Assembly (NCBI RefSeq): GCF_042432495.1
Contig: NZ_JBHLXC010000002.1
Location: forward strand, 434,001 to 498,000
Direction: 5' to 3'
Source: Pseudochelatococcus lubricantis
Lineage (GTDB): Bacteria; Pseudomonadota; Alphaproteobacteria; Rhizobiales; Beijerinckiaceae
DNA length: 64,000 nt
Below, piece by piece: positions 52,312 to 61,011 of the stretch; the first letter of the stretch is position 1; every line of letters begins with the position of its first letter. A program made the translations under genes and the position numbers. The notes beneath the pieces were generated by a model. That model worked only from the letters and a program-made list of their open reading frames with translations, was not told the DNA's origin and did not search any database.

Positions 52312-53973
52312 ATGAAACTGCGCAACCGCGACTTTTCCGGCGCCCCCGTCGTGCTCGACATCGAGAACCTCGTGGTCGGCCTGGCCCACACGTCGAAAAA
52401 CGAACCATTCCTGCACGGCATCTCGCTGCGCATCCGCAAGGGGGAGACACTCTGCCTCGTCGGCGAATCCGGCTCGGGCAAGTCCGTCACCTCCCTCGCC
52501 ACCATGGGGCTGCTGCCGAAGGGCTCGCTCGCCGTGCGTTCCGGACGCATCTCGCTTTCGGGCGAGAACCTGCTCTCGCTCGGCGAGGCGCAGATGCGGG
52601 AGATGCGCGCCACGCGACTGTCCATGATCTTCCAGGAGCCGATGACCGCCCTCAACCCGGTCATGCCGGTCGGCCGGCAGATCACCGAAGTCCTCGACCT
52701 CCACACCCGGCTCGGCAAGGACGAAAAACGCGCCCGCGTGCTCGACATCATGCGGCAGGTGCACCTGCCCGACGTCGAACGCATCTACCGCTCCTTCCCG
52801 CACCAGCTTTCCGGCGGGCAGCGCCAGCGCATCATGATCGCCATGGCGCTGATCCTCGAACCCGTCCTGCTCATCGCCGACGAGCCGACAACCGCGCTCG
52901 ACGTCACGACCCAGAAGCAGATCCTCTCGCTGATCACCGAATTGCAGGAGAAGCACGGCACGGCCGTGCTGTTCATCACCCACGACATGGGCGTGGTGGC
53001 CGAGATCGCCGATTCCGTCTGCGTCATGCGGCATGGGCGGGTGGTGGAAAGCGGCCCGATCGGAGATATCCTGCGCACCCCGCGGGAACCCTACACGCGC
53101 GACCTGCTCGACGCCATCCCCGGCCTGACGCCCCGCGTGCCCCGCCCGGAGCCGAAGGAGCCGCCGGTCATGGAGGTGAGCGACCTCGGCAAGACCTATC
53201 ATGCCGGCTCGCTGTTCAACCGGCGGCCGCCGGTGAAGGCCGCGCAAGGCGTCACTTTCACGCTGAAGCGCGGCCGCACGCTCGGCATCGTGGGCGAATC
53301 CGGCTCCGGCAAGTCGACGGTCGCGCGCTCGATCATGCGCCTCATCGACCCCACCGAGGGGCATGTTTTCCTTGAGGGCCACGACATCGCCTATCTGCCC
53401 CACCCGCAGCTCAGGCGCCATCGCAAGCACCTGCAGGTGGTGTTCCAGGACCCCTTCCGCTCGCTCAATCCGCGCTGGACCATCGAGAAGAGCCTCACCG
53501 AAGGCCCGCTCAACTACGGCATCAGCCGGGATGACGCTGTCGCGGAGGCGCGGCGCCTGCTCAAGATCGTCTCGCTGCCCGAGGACGCCCTGAACCGCTA
53601 CCCGCACCAGTTCTCGGGCGGACAGCGCCAGCGCATCGCCATCGCCCGTGCGGTCGCGCTGCGTCCGGACGTGCTGGTCGCGGACGAGGCCGTCTCCGCC
53701 CTCGACGTGTCCGTGCAGGCGCAGGTTCTCGACCTGCTCGCGGAACTGCAGCAAGCGGTCGGCATCGCCATCATCTTCATCACCCACGACCTGCGCGTCG
53801 CCGCCCAGATCTGCGACGACGTCATCGTCATGCAGCGCGGCGTCGTCGTGGAACAGGGACCGGCCGCCGAGGTGCTCGCGCATCCCCGCCACGAGTACAC
53901 CCGGACGCTCATCGACGCGGCGCCGGGGCGCTTCTGGGATTTCGCCGGCCGTCGCTATCTGGAAGCCAGCTAA
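52312..53973 (+). CDS. Fused double ATPase of the peptide ABC transporter (DppD-DppF type)
   Basis: A 553-residue protein with two complete nucleotide-binding domains in one chain. The first has Walker A GESGSGKS (about residues 52-59), the signature LSGGQRQRIMIAMAL and Walker B LLIADEPTTALD; the second has GESGSGKST (about 328-336), FSGGQRQRIAIARAV and VLVADEAVSALDVSVQ. Each copy has the oligopeptide-type C-terminal extension (TPREPYTRDLLDAIPG, HPRHEYTRTLIDAAPG). One protein thus supplies both ATP sites that DppD and DppF provide separately in E. coli. Confidence 0.95.
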   Translation: MKLRNRDFSGAPVVLDIENLVVGLAHTSKNEPFLHGISLRIRKGETLCLVGESGSGKSVTSLATMGLLPKGSLAVRSGRISLSGENLLSLGEAQMREMRATRLSMIFQEPMTALNPVMPVGRQITEVLDLHTRLGKDEKRARVLDIMRQVHLPDVERIYRSFPHQLSGGQRQRIMIAMALILEPVLLIADEPTTALDVTTQKQILSLITELQEKHGTAVLFITHDMGVVAEIADSVCVMRHGRVVESGPIGDILRTPREPYTRDLLDAIPGLTPRVPRPEPKEPPVMEVSDLGKTYHAGSLFNRRPPVKAAQGVTFTLKRGRTLGIVGESGSGKSTVARSIMRLIDPTEGHVFLEGHDIAYLPHPQLRRHRKHLQVVFQDPFRSLNPRWTIEKSLTEGPLNYGISRDDAVAEARRLLKIVSLPEDALNRYPHQFSGGQRQRIAIARAVALRPDVLVADEAVSALDVSVQAQVLDLLAELQQAVGIAIIFITHDLRVAAQICDDVIVMQRGVVVEQGPAAEVLAHPRHEYTRTLIDAAPGRFWDFAGRRYLEAS

Positions 53974-53996
53974 CATGAGAAACAGAGGGCCAGCAC

Positions 53997-55190
53997 ATGC
54001 CTGTCATTCCCGCGATACATGAACGGTCGGCCGATCTCCTTTCGATCTTCGAGGACCTGCACCGGCACCCGGAACTCGGCTTCGAGGAAAGCCGCACCGC
54101 CGCCGTCGTCGCGGACAAACTGCGCTCGTGGGGGTTCGACGAGGTCCACACCGGCATCGGCACGACCGGCGTCGTCGGCATCCTGCACGGCCGGGGGACG
54201 CGCGGCGGCGCCGGCAATCGCCGCGTGGGCGTGCGGGCCGACATGGACGCGCTGCCGATCGAGGAGGCGTCCGGCGTCGCCTACACTTCCGGTAACCCCG
54301 GCAGGATGCACGCCTGCGGACACGACGGCCACACCACGATGCTGCTCGGCGCCGCGCAATATCTCGCCGCCAGCCGGGGCTTCGCCGGCACCGCCGTCTT
54401 CGTCTTCCAGCCCGCCGAAGAGGGGCTAGGCGGCGCGCGCCGCATGCTGCAGGAGGGATTGTTCGAACGCTTTCCCTGCGACGAGATATACGGCATGCAC
54501 AACCAGCCGACCGGCAAGCCCGGCCATGCCACGCTGCGCAAGGGGGCGGCACTGGCCGGCGCCTCGTTCTTCGACATCCATCTCCGGGGCCGGGGCAGCC
54601 ATGCCGCCATGCCTCATCAGGCGCGCGACGTGCTGGTGATCGGCGCCGACCTCATCCAGCAGTTGCAGAGCATCGTCAGCCGGAACGTGCGCGCCACGGA
54701 TGCGTGCGTGGTCTCCTGCACGCAGTTCCACACCGGTTCTGCGTACAACGTCATCCCGGAAACGGCCACGATCACAGGCACGATCCGCTTCTTCAGCACC
54801 GACGTGCGGGACCTCGTCCAGTCGCGCATGCGCGCCATCTGCGAGGGCCTCGCCCTTGGCCACGGCATCACCATCGACGTCGCCTTCCATGAGATCTTCG
54901 ACGTGCTGCTCAACGACGCCGAACTCTCCGATGCCTATCTGGCGGCCGCCGCCGACGTGGTGGGCGCCGGGAACGTCGCCGAGGAAGATGCGCCCTTCAT
55001 GGGCAGCGAGGACTTCGCGGACATGCTGCGGCGCGTGCCGGGCAGCTACCTCAATCTCGGTCACGCCGGGACCGTTCCCCTGCATAACCCCGCGTTCGTG
55101 CTGGATCCCGACATCCTTCCCGTCGGCGCCTCCATCTACGCGCGCATCATCGAAACCCGATTGCCCATCGACAAGGAACCGACGGCATGA
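53997..55190 (+). CDS. M20-family amidohydrolase (hippurate hydrolase/aminoacylase-like)
   Basis: A 397-residue metallohydrolase. LHRHPELGFEE (about residues 21-31), ADMDALPIEEASG, the metal-binding MHACGHDGHTTMLLGAA (about 103-119), FQPAEEGLGGARRM and the dimerisation-domain HAAMPHQARD are the M20D pattern; SEDFA near the C-terminus supplies the last ligand. Such enzymes cleave N-acyl amino acids or related amides. No signal peptide. Its stop overlaps the next start (ATGA). Confidence 0.93.
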   Translation: MPVIPAIHERSADLLSIFEDLHRHPELGFEESRTAAVVADKLRSWGFDEVHTGIGTTGVVGILHGRGTRGGAGNRRVGVRADMDALPIEEASGVAYTSGNPGRMHACGHDGHTTMLLGAAQYLAASRGFAGTAVFVFQPAEEGLGGARRMLQEGLFERFPCDEIYGMHNQPTGKPGHATLRKGAALAGASFFDIHLRGRGSHAAMPHQARDVLVIGADLIQQLQSIVSRNVRATDACVVSCTQFHTGSAYNVIPETATITGTIRFFSTDVRDLVQSRMRAICEGLALGHGITIDVAFHEIFDVLLNDAELSDAYLAAAADVVGAGNVAEEDAPFMGSEDFADMLRRVPGSYLNLGHAGTVPLHNPAFVLDPDILPVGASIYARIIETRLPIDKEPTA

Positions 55191-56320
55191 GCGCCCTCAA
55201 TCTTCCCTTCGACATCGACGACATGGTGAACCGGCTGCGGCCCTGGATCACGTGTGAAAGCCCCACGTTCGACGCCGCCGCCGTCGACCGCATGATGGAC
55301 GTCGCCGCCTTCGACTTCGCGACGGCCGGTGCGCATGTCGAGCGCATCCCGGGGCGCCTGGGCTACGGCGGGTCGCTGCGTGCGCGCTTCCCCCACCGGG
55401 ACTTCGGCGCGCCGGGCATCCTCGTCTCGGGCCACCTCGACACCGTGCACCCCGTCGGCACCTTGGAGAAGCTGCCCTTCCGCCGGGAGGGGGACCTTTG
55501 CTACGGCCCCGGCATCCAGGACATGAAGGCGGGCAATTTCGTCGCCTTCGAGGCAATCCGCCAGCTCGTGCGCGCCGCCCTGGTAACGCCGCTTCCCGTC
55601 ACCTTCCTGCTCACTCCCGACGAAGAGGTGGGCACGCCCTCGACGCGCGAATTGATTGAACAGGAAGCCTTGAAGAACCGCTACGTCCTCGTTCCCGAGC
55701 CCGCGCTGGCCGACGGCGGCGCAGTCACCGGCCGCTATGCCATCGCCCGCTACAACCTGCGGACCACCGGCCGCCCGAGCCACGCGGGCGCCGCTTTGGC
55801 GGAGGGGCGCTCGGCCATCGCCCGCATGGCACAGAAGATACTTGAAATCGAGGCGATGACGACCGACGACTGCACCTTCAGCGTCGGCGTCGTTCATGCC
55901 GGGCAATGGGTGAACTGCGTCTCTTCCTCGTGCGAGGCCGAAGCGCTGAGCATGGCGAAGAAGCAGGAGGATCTGGACCGGGGCGTCGAGCGCATGCTCG
56001 CGCTGGCGGGCGAAGCCGGCGATGTCGTCTTCGAGGTGACACGCGGCGTCACGCGGCCGGTGTGGGAGCCGGACCAGCCGGGCACGATGGCGCTCCACGC
56101 CGTCGCACGCGACATCGCCCGGGAAATCGGCTTCGAGCTTACCCATGCGAGCGCCGGCGGCGGCTCGGACGGCAATTTCACCGGCGCGCTCGGCATTCCC
56201 ACTCTCGACTCGATCGGCGTTCGCGGCGCGGGCCTGCATACGCTCAACGAGCATATCGAGGTCGCGAGCCTGCGCGAGCGCGCGCAGCTCTTCGCGGGCC
56301 TGTTCACACGCCTGCGATAA
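55187..56320 (+). CDS. M20-family peptidase (carboxypeptidase G2/ArgE-like)
   Basis: A 377-residue M20 metallopeptidase of the CPG2 type, distinct from the previous gene. Metal motifs are SGHLDTVHPVG (about residues 84-94), GPGIQDMKAGN (about 107-117), TPDEEVGTPSTRELIE (about 146-161) and the terminal His of GAGLHTLNEH; the dimerisation domain carries RPSHAGAALAEGRSAIARMA. CPG2-like enzymes remove a C-terminal glutamate or another amino acid from an N-acyl conjugate. With the neighbouring amidohydrolase it provides two consecutive amide-cleaving steps after import. Confidence 0.92.
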   Translation: MSALNLPFDIDDMVNRLRPWITCESPTFDAAAVDRMMDVAAFDFATAGAHVERIPGRLGYGGSLRARFPHRDFGAPGILVSGHLDTVHPVGTLEKLPFRREGDLCYGPGIQDMKAGNFVAFEAIRQLVRAALVTPLPVTFLLTPDEEVGTPSTRELIEQEALKNRYVLVPEPALADGGAVTGRYAIARYNLRTTGRPSHAGAALAEGRSAIARMAQKILEIEAMTTDDCTFSVGVVHAGQWVNCVSSSCEAEALSMAKKQEDLDRGVERMLALAGEAGDVVFEVTRGVTRPVWEPDQPGTMALHAVARDIAREIGFELTHASAGGGSDGNFTGALGIPTLDSIGVRGAGLHTLNEHIEVASLRERAQLFAGLFTRLR

Positions 56321-56369
56321 CGCGGCCGGACCACGACACGGCGCGCCCCTCAAGAAGGATGAACCAGCC

Positions 56370-58697
56370 ATGCCCGGAAACGCCCCCGCCCCGATCGTCG
56401 TCGAGGGGTTGCAGGAACCCGTCGAGATCGCCGTCGACACATGGGGGGTGGCGCACATCCGGGCGCGGAACCGGGACGACCTGTTCTTCGCCCAGGGCTG
56501 GAACGTGGCCCGCGACCGGCTATGGCAGATCGACCTGTGGCGAAAGCGCGGACTCGGCCTGCTCGCCGCCGATTTCGGGCCGGGCTATCTGGAGCAGGAC
56601 CGGGCCGCGCGCCTCTTCCTATACAGGGGCGACATGGCGGCGGAATGGGCGGCCTACGGCAGCGACGCGCAGGCCATCTGCGCGTCCTTCGCCGCAGGCA
56701 TCAATGCCTATATCGCCGGCATCGAGGCGGGCGCGCACCCCCTGCCACCGGAGTTCGCGGAACTTGGCAACGCGCCTTCCCGCTGGGCGGCGGAGGATGT
56801 CGTGCGCATCCGCAGCCATTCCCTCACCCGCAACGCGACGTCGGAGATCCTGCGCGCCCGGCTGACCGCGCGCGCAGGCGCCGCGGCGGACGAACTGCGC
56901 CTGCGACGCGAGCCGCCCGTCGTACCGCAGACCGCTCCCGACCTCGATCTCGCCTCCCTGCCGCTTGCGATCCTCGACGACTTCAATCTCGCGGTCGCCC
57001 CGGTGAGCTTTTCGGCACAGCGCCTCGCGGCCACGCCGGCGGAAGCCTCCCGGTGGCGGAGGGTCGCGCCCACCGGGGAAATCGTCCAGGCGGTCCAGTC
57101 GGAAGGGTCGAACAACTGGGCCGTGTCGGCGGAAAAATCCGCCACCGGGCGGCCCATCCTGGCGCTCGACCCGCACCGCATCCACACCCTCCCCTCGATC
57201 CGTTACGTCGTCCACCTCTCGATGCCCGGCTTCGACGCCATCGGCGCGGGAGAGCCGGCTGTGCCGGGGATCTCGATGGGGCACAACGGCACCGCCGCGT
57301 TCGCGCTGACGATCTTCGGCGCCGATCAGGAAGATGTCTTCGTCTACGACACGCACCCCGACGATCCGCTCAGCTACCGCTTCGGCGATGGCTGGGAGAG
57401 GATGACGGAATGCGTCGAGGACATCCCCGTCAGGGGAAGCGGGTTCGAGCGGCGCAGCCTTTACTTCACCCGCCACGGCCCGGTGATCCACCGCGATCCC
57501 GCCGCCCGCCGCGCCTACGCGCTGCGCACCGTGTGGACCGACGCCGGCATGGCGCCCTACATGGCGAGCCTCGCAGTGATGCGGGCACGTAGTTTCGATG
57601 CTTATACGCAGGCGCTGCGCGGCTGGGGCACGCCGTCGGTGAACCACGTCTATGCGGACTTGGCCGGCACCATCGGCTGGAAGCCGTCCGGCGCGACGCC
57701 GCTGCGCGAGGGCTGGAACGGCCTGCTGCCCGTGCCGGGCGACGGCCGCTATGCATGGGTGGGCTACCTCGCGCCCGAGGACGGCCCCGTGGAAAGGAAC
57801 CCGGCACGCGGCTTCATCGCAACGGCGAACGCCATGAACGTGCCCGCGGATTGGGCCGCGACCCATCCGCCCATCGGTTACGAATGGCTCGACGCGAGCC
57901 GCTCGGACCGCATCCACGACGTGGTGTCGCGACGGGACAAGGTCACGCTCGACGATTGCGCGCGGCTCCAGAACGACACTTTTTCCGTCTCCGCCGCGCG
58001 CCTCGTCTCCCTGCTGGGGGAACGCTACCGGGCAGGCGGAGACGCGGCATCGGCGCACGCCCTTCTGCGGGCGTGGGATGGCGACCTGCGGGCCTCGTCC
58101 GGCGCGGCGGCGCTTTTCGAGATATGGCTCTCGCGCCATATCGGCAATGCGCTCGGCCGCGCCGCGGGGCTCGCCGACGAGGACCTGCCGCTGCTCCAGC
58201 CCGTCAACCTGCCGGCGATCGCCGACTGGGTGCGGGCGGCGGACGAGGACGTGCTGCAGACCACGCTGGACGCGACCCTGTCGGCGGCCTGGGCCGAGTG
58301 CCGGTCGCTCATGGGGGAAGACCCGGCAGCCTGGGCCTGGGGCGACATCCACCGGCTGTCGCTGAAGCATCCGCTTGACGGCATCGCCGAGGGCGCCGCC
58401 GTGTGGTCGATGCCGCCGGTGCGGCTCGGCGGCAGTTCCTCCACCCCCAACTACGCGGGTTACCGCGCCTCGAACCTCGACGTCACGACGGGACCCTCGG
58501 TGCGCATGATCATCGACGTCGGCGGCTGGGACAACAGCCTGTTCGTCAACACGCCGGGCCAGTCCGGCCTGCCGGGCTCACCCCACTACGGCGATCTCGC
58601 CACCGCCTGGCGCGACGGCGAATACTACCCGCTCGTCTACAGCCGCGACGCCGTCGACGCCGCCACCAGGCAATTGTTCGTGTGCGTGCCGGGATAG
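56370..58697 (+). CDS. Ntn-hydrolase, penicillin acylase family, without signal peptide
   Basis: A 775-residue penicillin-acylase-family precursor. The nucleophilic serine after autoproteolysis should be Ser247 in QSEGSNNWAVS, giving an alpha chain of about 246 residues and a beta chain of about 529. PILALDPHRIHTLPSIRYVVHL, GISMGHNGTAAFALTIFGADQED and FTRHGPVIHRD follow as in the family, with SVRMIIDVGGWDNSLFVNTPGQSG near the C-terminus. Known penicillin and cephalosporin acylases are mostly exported; here the N-terminus MPGNAPAPIVVEGLQ has no signal, suggesting cytoplasmic action on the imported compound. AAGAAGGA precedes the ATG at 56370. Confidence 0.92.
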   Translation: MPGNAPAPIVVEGLQEPVEIAVDTWGVAHIRARNRDDLFFAQGWNVARDRLWQIDLWRKRGLGLLAADFGPGYLEQDRAARLFLYRGDMAAEWAAYGSDAQAICASFAAGINAYIAGIEAGAHPLPPEFAELGNAPSRWAAEDVVRIRSHSLTRNATSEILRARLTARAGAAADELRLRREPPVVPQTAPDLDLASLPLAILDDFNLAVAPVSFSAQRLAATPAEASRWRRVAPTGEIVQAVQSEGSNNWAVSAEKSATGRPILALDPHRIHTLPSIRYVVHLSMPGFDAIGAGEPAVPGISMGHNGTAAFALTIFGADQEDVFVYDTHPDDPLSYRFGDGWERMTECVEDIPVRGSGFERRSLYFTRHGPVIHRDPAARRAYALRTVWTDAGMAPYMASLAVMRARSFDAYTQALRGWGTPSVNHVYADLAGTIGWKPSGATPLREGWNGLLPVPGDGRYAWVGYLAPEDGPVERNPARGFIATANAMNVPADWAATHPPIGYEWLDASRSDRIHDVVSRRDKVTLDDCARLQNDTFSVSAARLVSLLGERYRAGGDAASAHALLRAWDGDLRASSGAAALFEIWLSRHIGNALGRAAGLADEDLPLLQPVNLPAIADWVRAADEDVLQTTLDATLSAAWAECRSLMGEDPAAWAWGDIHRLSLKHPLDGIAEGAAVWSMPPVRLGGSSSTPNYAGYRASNLDVTTGPSVRMIIDVGGWDNSLFVNTPGQSGLPGSPHYGDLATAWRDGEYYPLVYSRDAVDAATRQLFVCVPG

Positions 58698-58786
58698 TGT
58701 TTCCGTCGTTTTGATTGCATCGAACGGCATACACGCCGGGCGCGGTCAGGCGCGACGGGAAGATCGCTTCATATGCCGACGGATTG

Positions 58787-58811
58787 CATCAATTATTTGA
58801 CATAATTGATG
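58787..58811. repeat. 25-bp AT-rich perfect palindrome
   Basis: CATCAATTAT and ATAATTGATG pair over 10 bases around TTGAC. It lies between the convergent penicillin-acylase and arsC genes, where a terminator would be expected, yet it resembles an operator more than a terminator. Confidence 0.6.
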
Positions 58812-58950
58812 TTTCTGCGGCACCTTGCGTTGCGGCCGGCAATCTGTGTAAGCCCGGGACCGGACTTTGAGCATCATCGTCCCGCTTATGCGATAGCCTA
58901 TGCCTTGCCGGAACGGTCACGGACCCGGCTGGGACAGGCGCTGCCCGTCC

Positions 58951-59376
58951 TTATGCCGTCGCCACGCGGCGGCCGTGCTCGTCCACCACGCGCTCGCCAT
59001 CCTCCTTCGTGAACGCGCCCCGCTGGGGCGGCAGCAGATCCAGCACCTCTTCGGACGGACGGCAGAGCCGCACCCCCTTCGGGCTGACGACGACGGGCCG
59101 GTTGATCAGGATCGGATGCGCCAGCATGGCGTCGAGAAGCTGGTCGTCGGTCAGGCCCGGATCGTCGAGGCCAAGCTCCGCATAGGGCGTGCCCTTCTGA
59201 CGCAGGAGGGCGCGGACGGGCATGCCCATGCGCTTTATAAGTTGCTGGAGCATCGTCCGTGTCGGCGGCGTCTTCAGATATTCGATGACGTGCGGCTCGA
59301 TACCGGCGTTGCGGATCATGGCGAGCGTATTGCGCGACGTGCCGCAGGCGGGATTGTGATAGATGACGACGTCCAT
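58951..59376 (-). CDS. arsC: Arsenate reductase (glutaredoxin-dependent, ArsC/ArsC-like)
   Basis: A 141-residue reductase of the thioredoxin-fold ArsC family. The active-site motif HNPACGTSRNTL has Cys11, and the arginine triad expected for arsenate binding is provided by residues such as NRPVVVSPKGVRLCRPSEEVL (about residues 92-112). The length equals E. coli ArsC. It reduces arsenate to arsenite using glutathione and glutaredoxin. No arsB or arsR gene is adjacent; the gene stands alone between convergent and divergent neighbours. Confidence 0.94.
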   Translation of the reverse strand: MDVVIYHNPACGTSRNTLAMIRNAGIEPHVIEYLKTPPTRTMLQQLIKRMGMPVRALLRQKGTPYAELGLDDPGLTDDQLLDAMLAHPILINRPVVVSPKGVRLCRPSEEVLDLLPPQRGAFTKEDGERVVDEHGRRVATA

Positions 59377-59749
59377 GATTCACCTCATGCCGAAACTCAC
59401 CTCGGACCGGGGCGACGTGGCCCTCGCTCCGGCCGATCTCCCGCAGCTTCCTGCCAGGCGTCGCCTTGTCAAGGCTTTCGATGGGGGAGCGACAGACATG
59501 CGGCTTCCAAGATGACGAAACGGGGTGACGAATGCCGCCTCCCTCCCGATACCCGCCCCTCGAAGGCGACTGTCAGTTCTTTGCTTACATATTCTTTGAC
59601 GCCATGTAAGCAATTGGTTTACATGCGCCTTCCGGGCTTCGATTGCCGCATGGTTTCGACCCCATGCGCCATGCCGTCCATGTCAATGGCCCGTTCTTGA
59701 TCGCCCCGTCCATGATCACTAACAGTCTTTCGCTATAATGAAGTTGCAT
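59377..59749. other. 373-bp divergent intergenic region between arsC and dusA
   Basis: No gene is supported. It contains a cluster of TTACAT half-sites at 59581-59625 and TATAAT at 59734-59739, directly before the preferred dusA start. It must contain the promoters of both genes. Confidence 0.5.
59581..59625. promoter_or_regulatory. Cluster of three TTACAT/ATGTAA half-sites
   Basis: TTGCTTACAT (59581-59590) pairs over 10 bases with ATGTAAGCAA (59604-59613), and CATGTAA (59603-59609) pairs with TTACATG (59619-59625). The middle half-site is shared, making two overlapping dyads, as expected for a dimeric regulator binding cooperatively. Confidence 0.5.
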
Positions 59750-60844
59750 ATGTTTGAGCCAGTTGCCTATAAAACAAGGAATATCAGCCCGTTCGGCGGT
59801 GCGCGCTACGCGGTTGCCCCGATGCTCGACTGGACTGATAAACATTGCAGGTTCTTTCATCGCCTGCTGTCGCGCCGCGTCCAGCTCTATACGGAGATGG
59901 TGACGACCGGCGCCATCCTGTTCGGCAACAAGGCGCGATTTCTGGATTTCTCACCCGCGGAACACCCGATCGCGGTGCAGCTTGGCGGCTCCGACCCCGG
60001 CGAGCTGGCGAAGGCGGCGCGCATCTGCGCGGACTGGGGGTATGGCGAGATCAACCTCAACGTCGGCTGTCCGTCCGACCGCGTCCAGAACGGGCGGTTC
60101 GGCGCTTGCCTGATGCGCGAGCCTGCGCTCGTCGGCGATTGCGTGGCGGCGATGAGGGGTGCCGTCTCCATTCCCGTCACCGTCAAATGCCGCATCGGGG
60201 TCGACGATCAGGACACGCAGGAGGCTCTCGACGCCCTCGCGGAGGCCGTGGTGCAGGCGGGCGTCGACGGGCTCGTGGTGCATGCGCGCAAGGCGTGGCT
60301 CTCCGGCCTCAGCCCGAAGGAGAACCGGGACATCCCGCCGCTCGACTACGCCCGCGTCCACCGCCTCAAGCAGGACCGGCCTGGGCTGCCCGTCATGCTG
60401 AACGGCGGTCTCGCCACGCTAGCGGCGGCGGAAGATGCGATTCGCGACGGCGTCGAGCGGCCGCTCGACGGCGCCATGATCGGACGGGCCGCCTACCAGA
60501 ACCCGGAGATCCTGCTCGGTGTCGACGCCCTGCCACCGCCGGGAGAGGCGCCCGCACCGGCGCCCGTGGCGGACGGGTTCGAGGCCATCGACGCCTTCAT
60601 GCCCTATGTGGGGGCGCAGCTGCAGGCGGGTGTACGCCTCAACCAGATGACGCGCCACCTGCTGGGGCTGTTTCCCGGCCGGCGCGGGGCGCGCCTCTTC
60701 CGCCGCCACCTCGCGACGGAAGCCGTCAGGCACGGCGCGGGCCTTGAGGTGCTGCGCGCGGCTGTCGCCCTCGTCAGCCGTGAGCCGGCCGGCGAGGCTG
60801 ACGAAGGCGCCCGCCAGGCCGCGCTGCCGCAGGGCGCCTCCTGA
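59750..60844 (+). CDS. dusA: tRNA-dihydrouridine(20/20a) synthase
   Basis: A 364-residue FMN enzyme reducing uridines 20 and 20a of tRNA. YAVAPMLDWTDKHCRFFHRLLS is the conserved N-terminus; TEMVTTGAILFG, AVQLGGSDPGELAKAARI, INLNVGCPSDRVQNGRFGACLM (with the catalytic cysteine in GCLM-like GAC), VTVKCRIGVDD, VHARKAWLSGLSPKENRDIPPL and LNGG complete the DusA pattern. The helical tRNA-binding domain forms the C-terminus with MTRHLLGLFPGRRGARLFRRHL. GAAG 6 bases upstream favours ATG 59750; ATG 59738 overlaps the possible TATAAT. Confidence 0.94.
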   Translation: MFEPVAYKTRNISPFGGARYAVAPMLDWTDKHCRFFHRLLSRRVQLYTEMVTTGAILFGNKARFLDFSPAEHPIAVQLGGSDPGELAKAARICADWGYGEINLNVGCPSDRVQNGRFGACLMREPALVGDCVAAMRGAVSIPVTVKCRIGVDDQDTQEALDALAEAVVQAGVDGLVVHARKAWLSGLSPKENRDIPPLDYARVHRLKQDRPGLPVMLNGGLATLAAAEDAIRDGVERPLDGAMIGRAAYQNPEILLGVDALPPPGEAPAPAPVADGFEAIDAFMPYVGAQLQAGVRLNQMTRHLLGLFPGRRGARLFRRHLATEAVRHGAGLEVLRAAVALVSREPAGEADEGARQAALPQGAS

Positions 60845-60867
60845 TACTTGTCGGCAACCGGGCTTCA

Positions 60868-60902
60868 CCGCGGGCCGATTAGCCGGGCTCGTCGGCCCGC
60901 GG
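60868..60902 (+). terminator. Strong GC-rich hairpin after dusA
   Basis: An 11-bp perfect stem (ccgcgggccga / tcggcccgcgg) encloses a 13-nt loop 24 bases after the dusA stop. No T-run follows, so it may be a weak terminator or a 3'-end stabiliser. Confidence 0.5.
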
Positions 60903-61011
60903 ATATGAGATCCGCGCCCGCAGATTCATGCCGGGGCCCCCGCCACGCATTTGGGCCTTGCATCCGCGCGCACGGCGCGCCATGACACAAGAGAGGTTCG
61001 ACAGGGTTGCC

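Noticed and set aside
21495..58811. Idea that the catabolic blocks form one integrated island attached to the tRNA-Thr gene
   Set aside because: No integrase gene and no direct repeat of the tRNA 3' end were found downstream; the tRNA interruption is fully explained by the intron.
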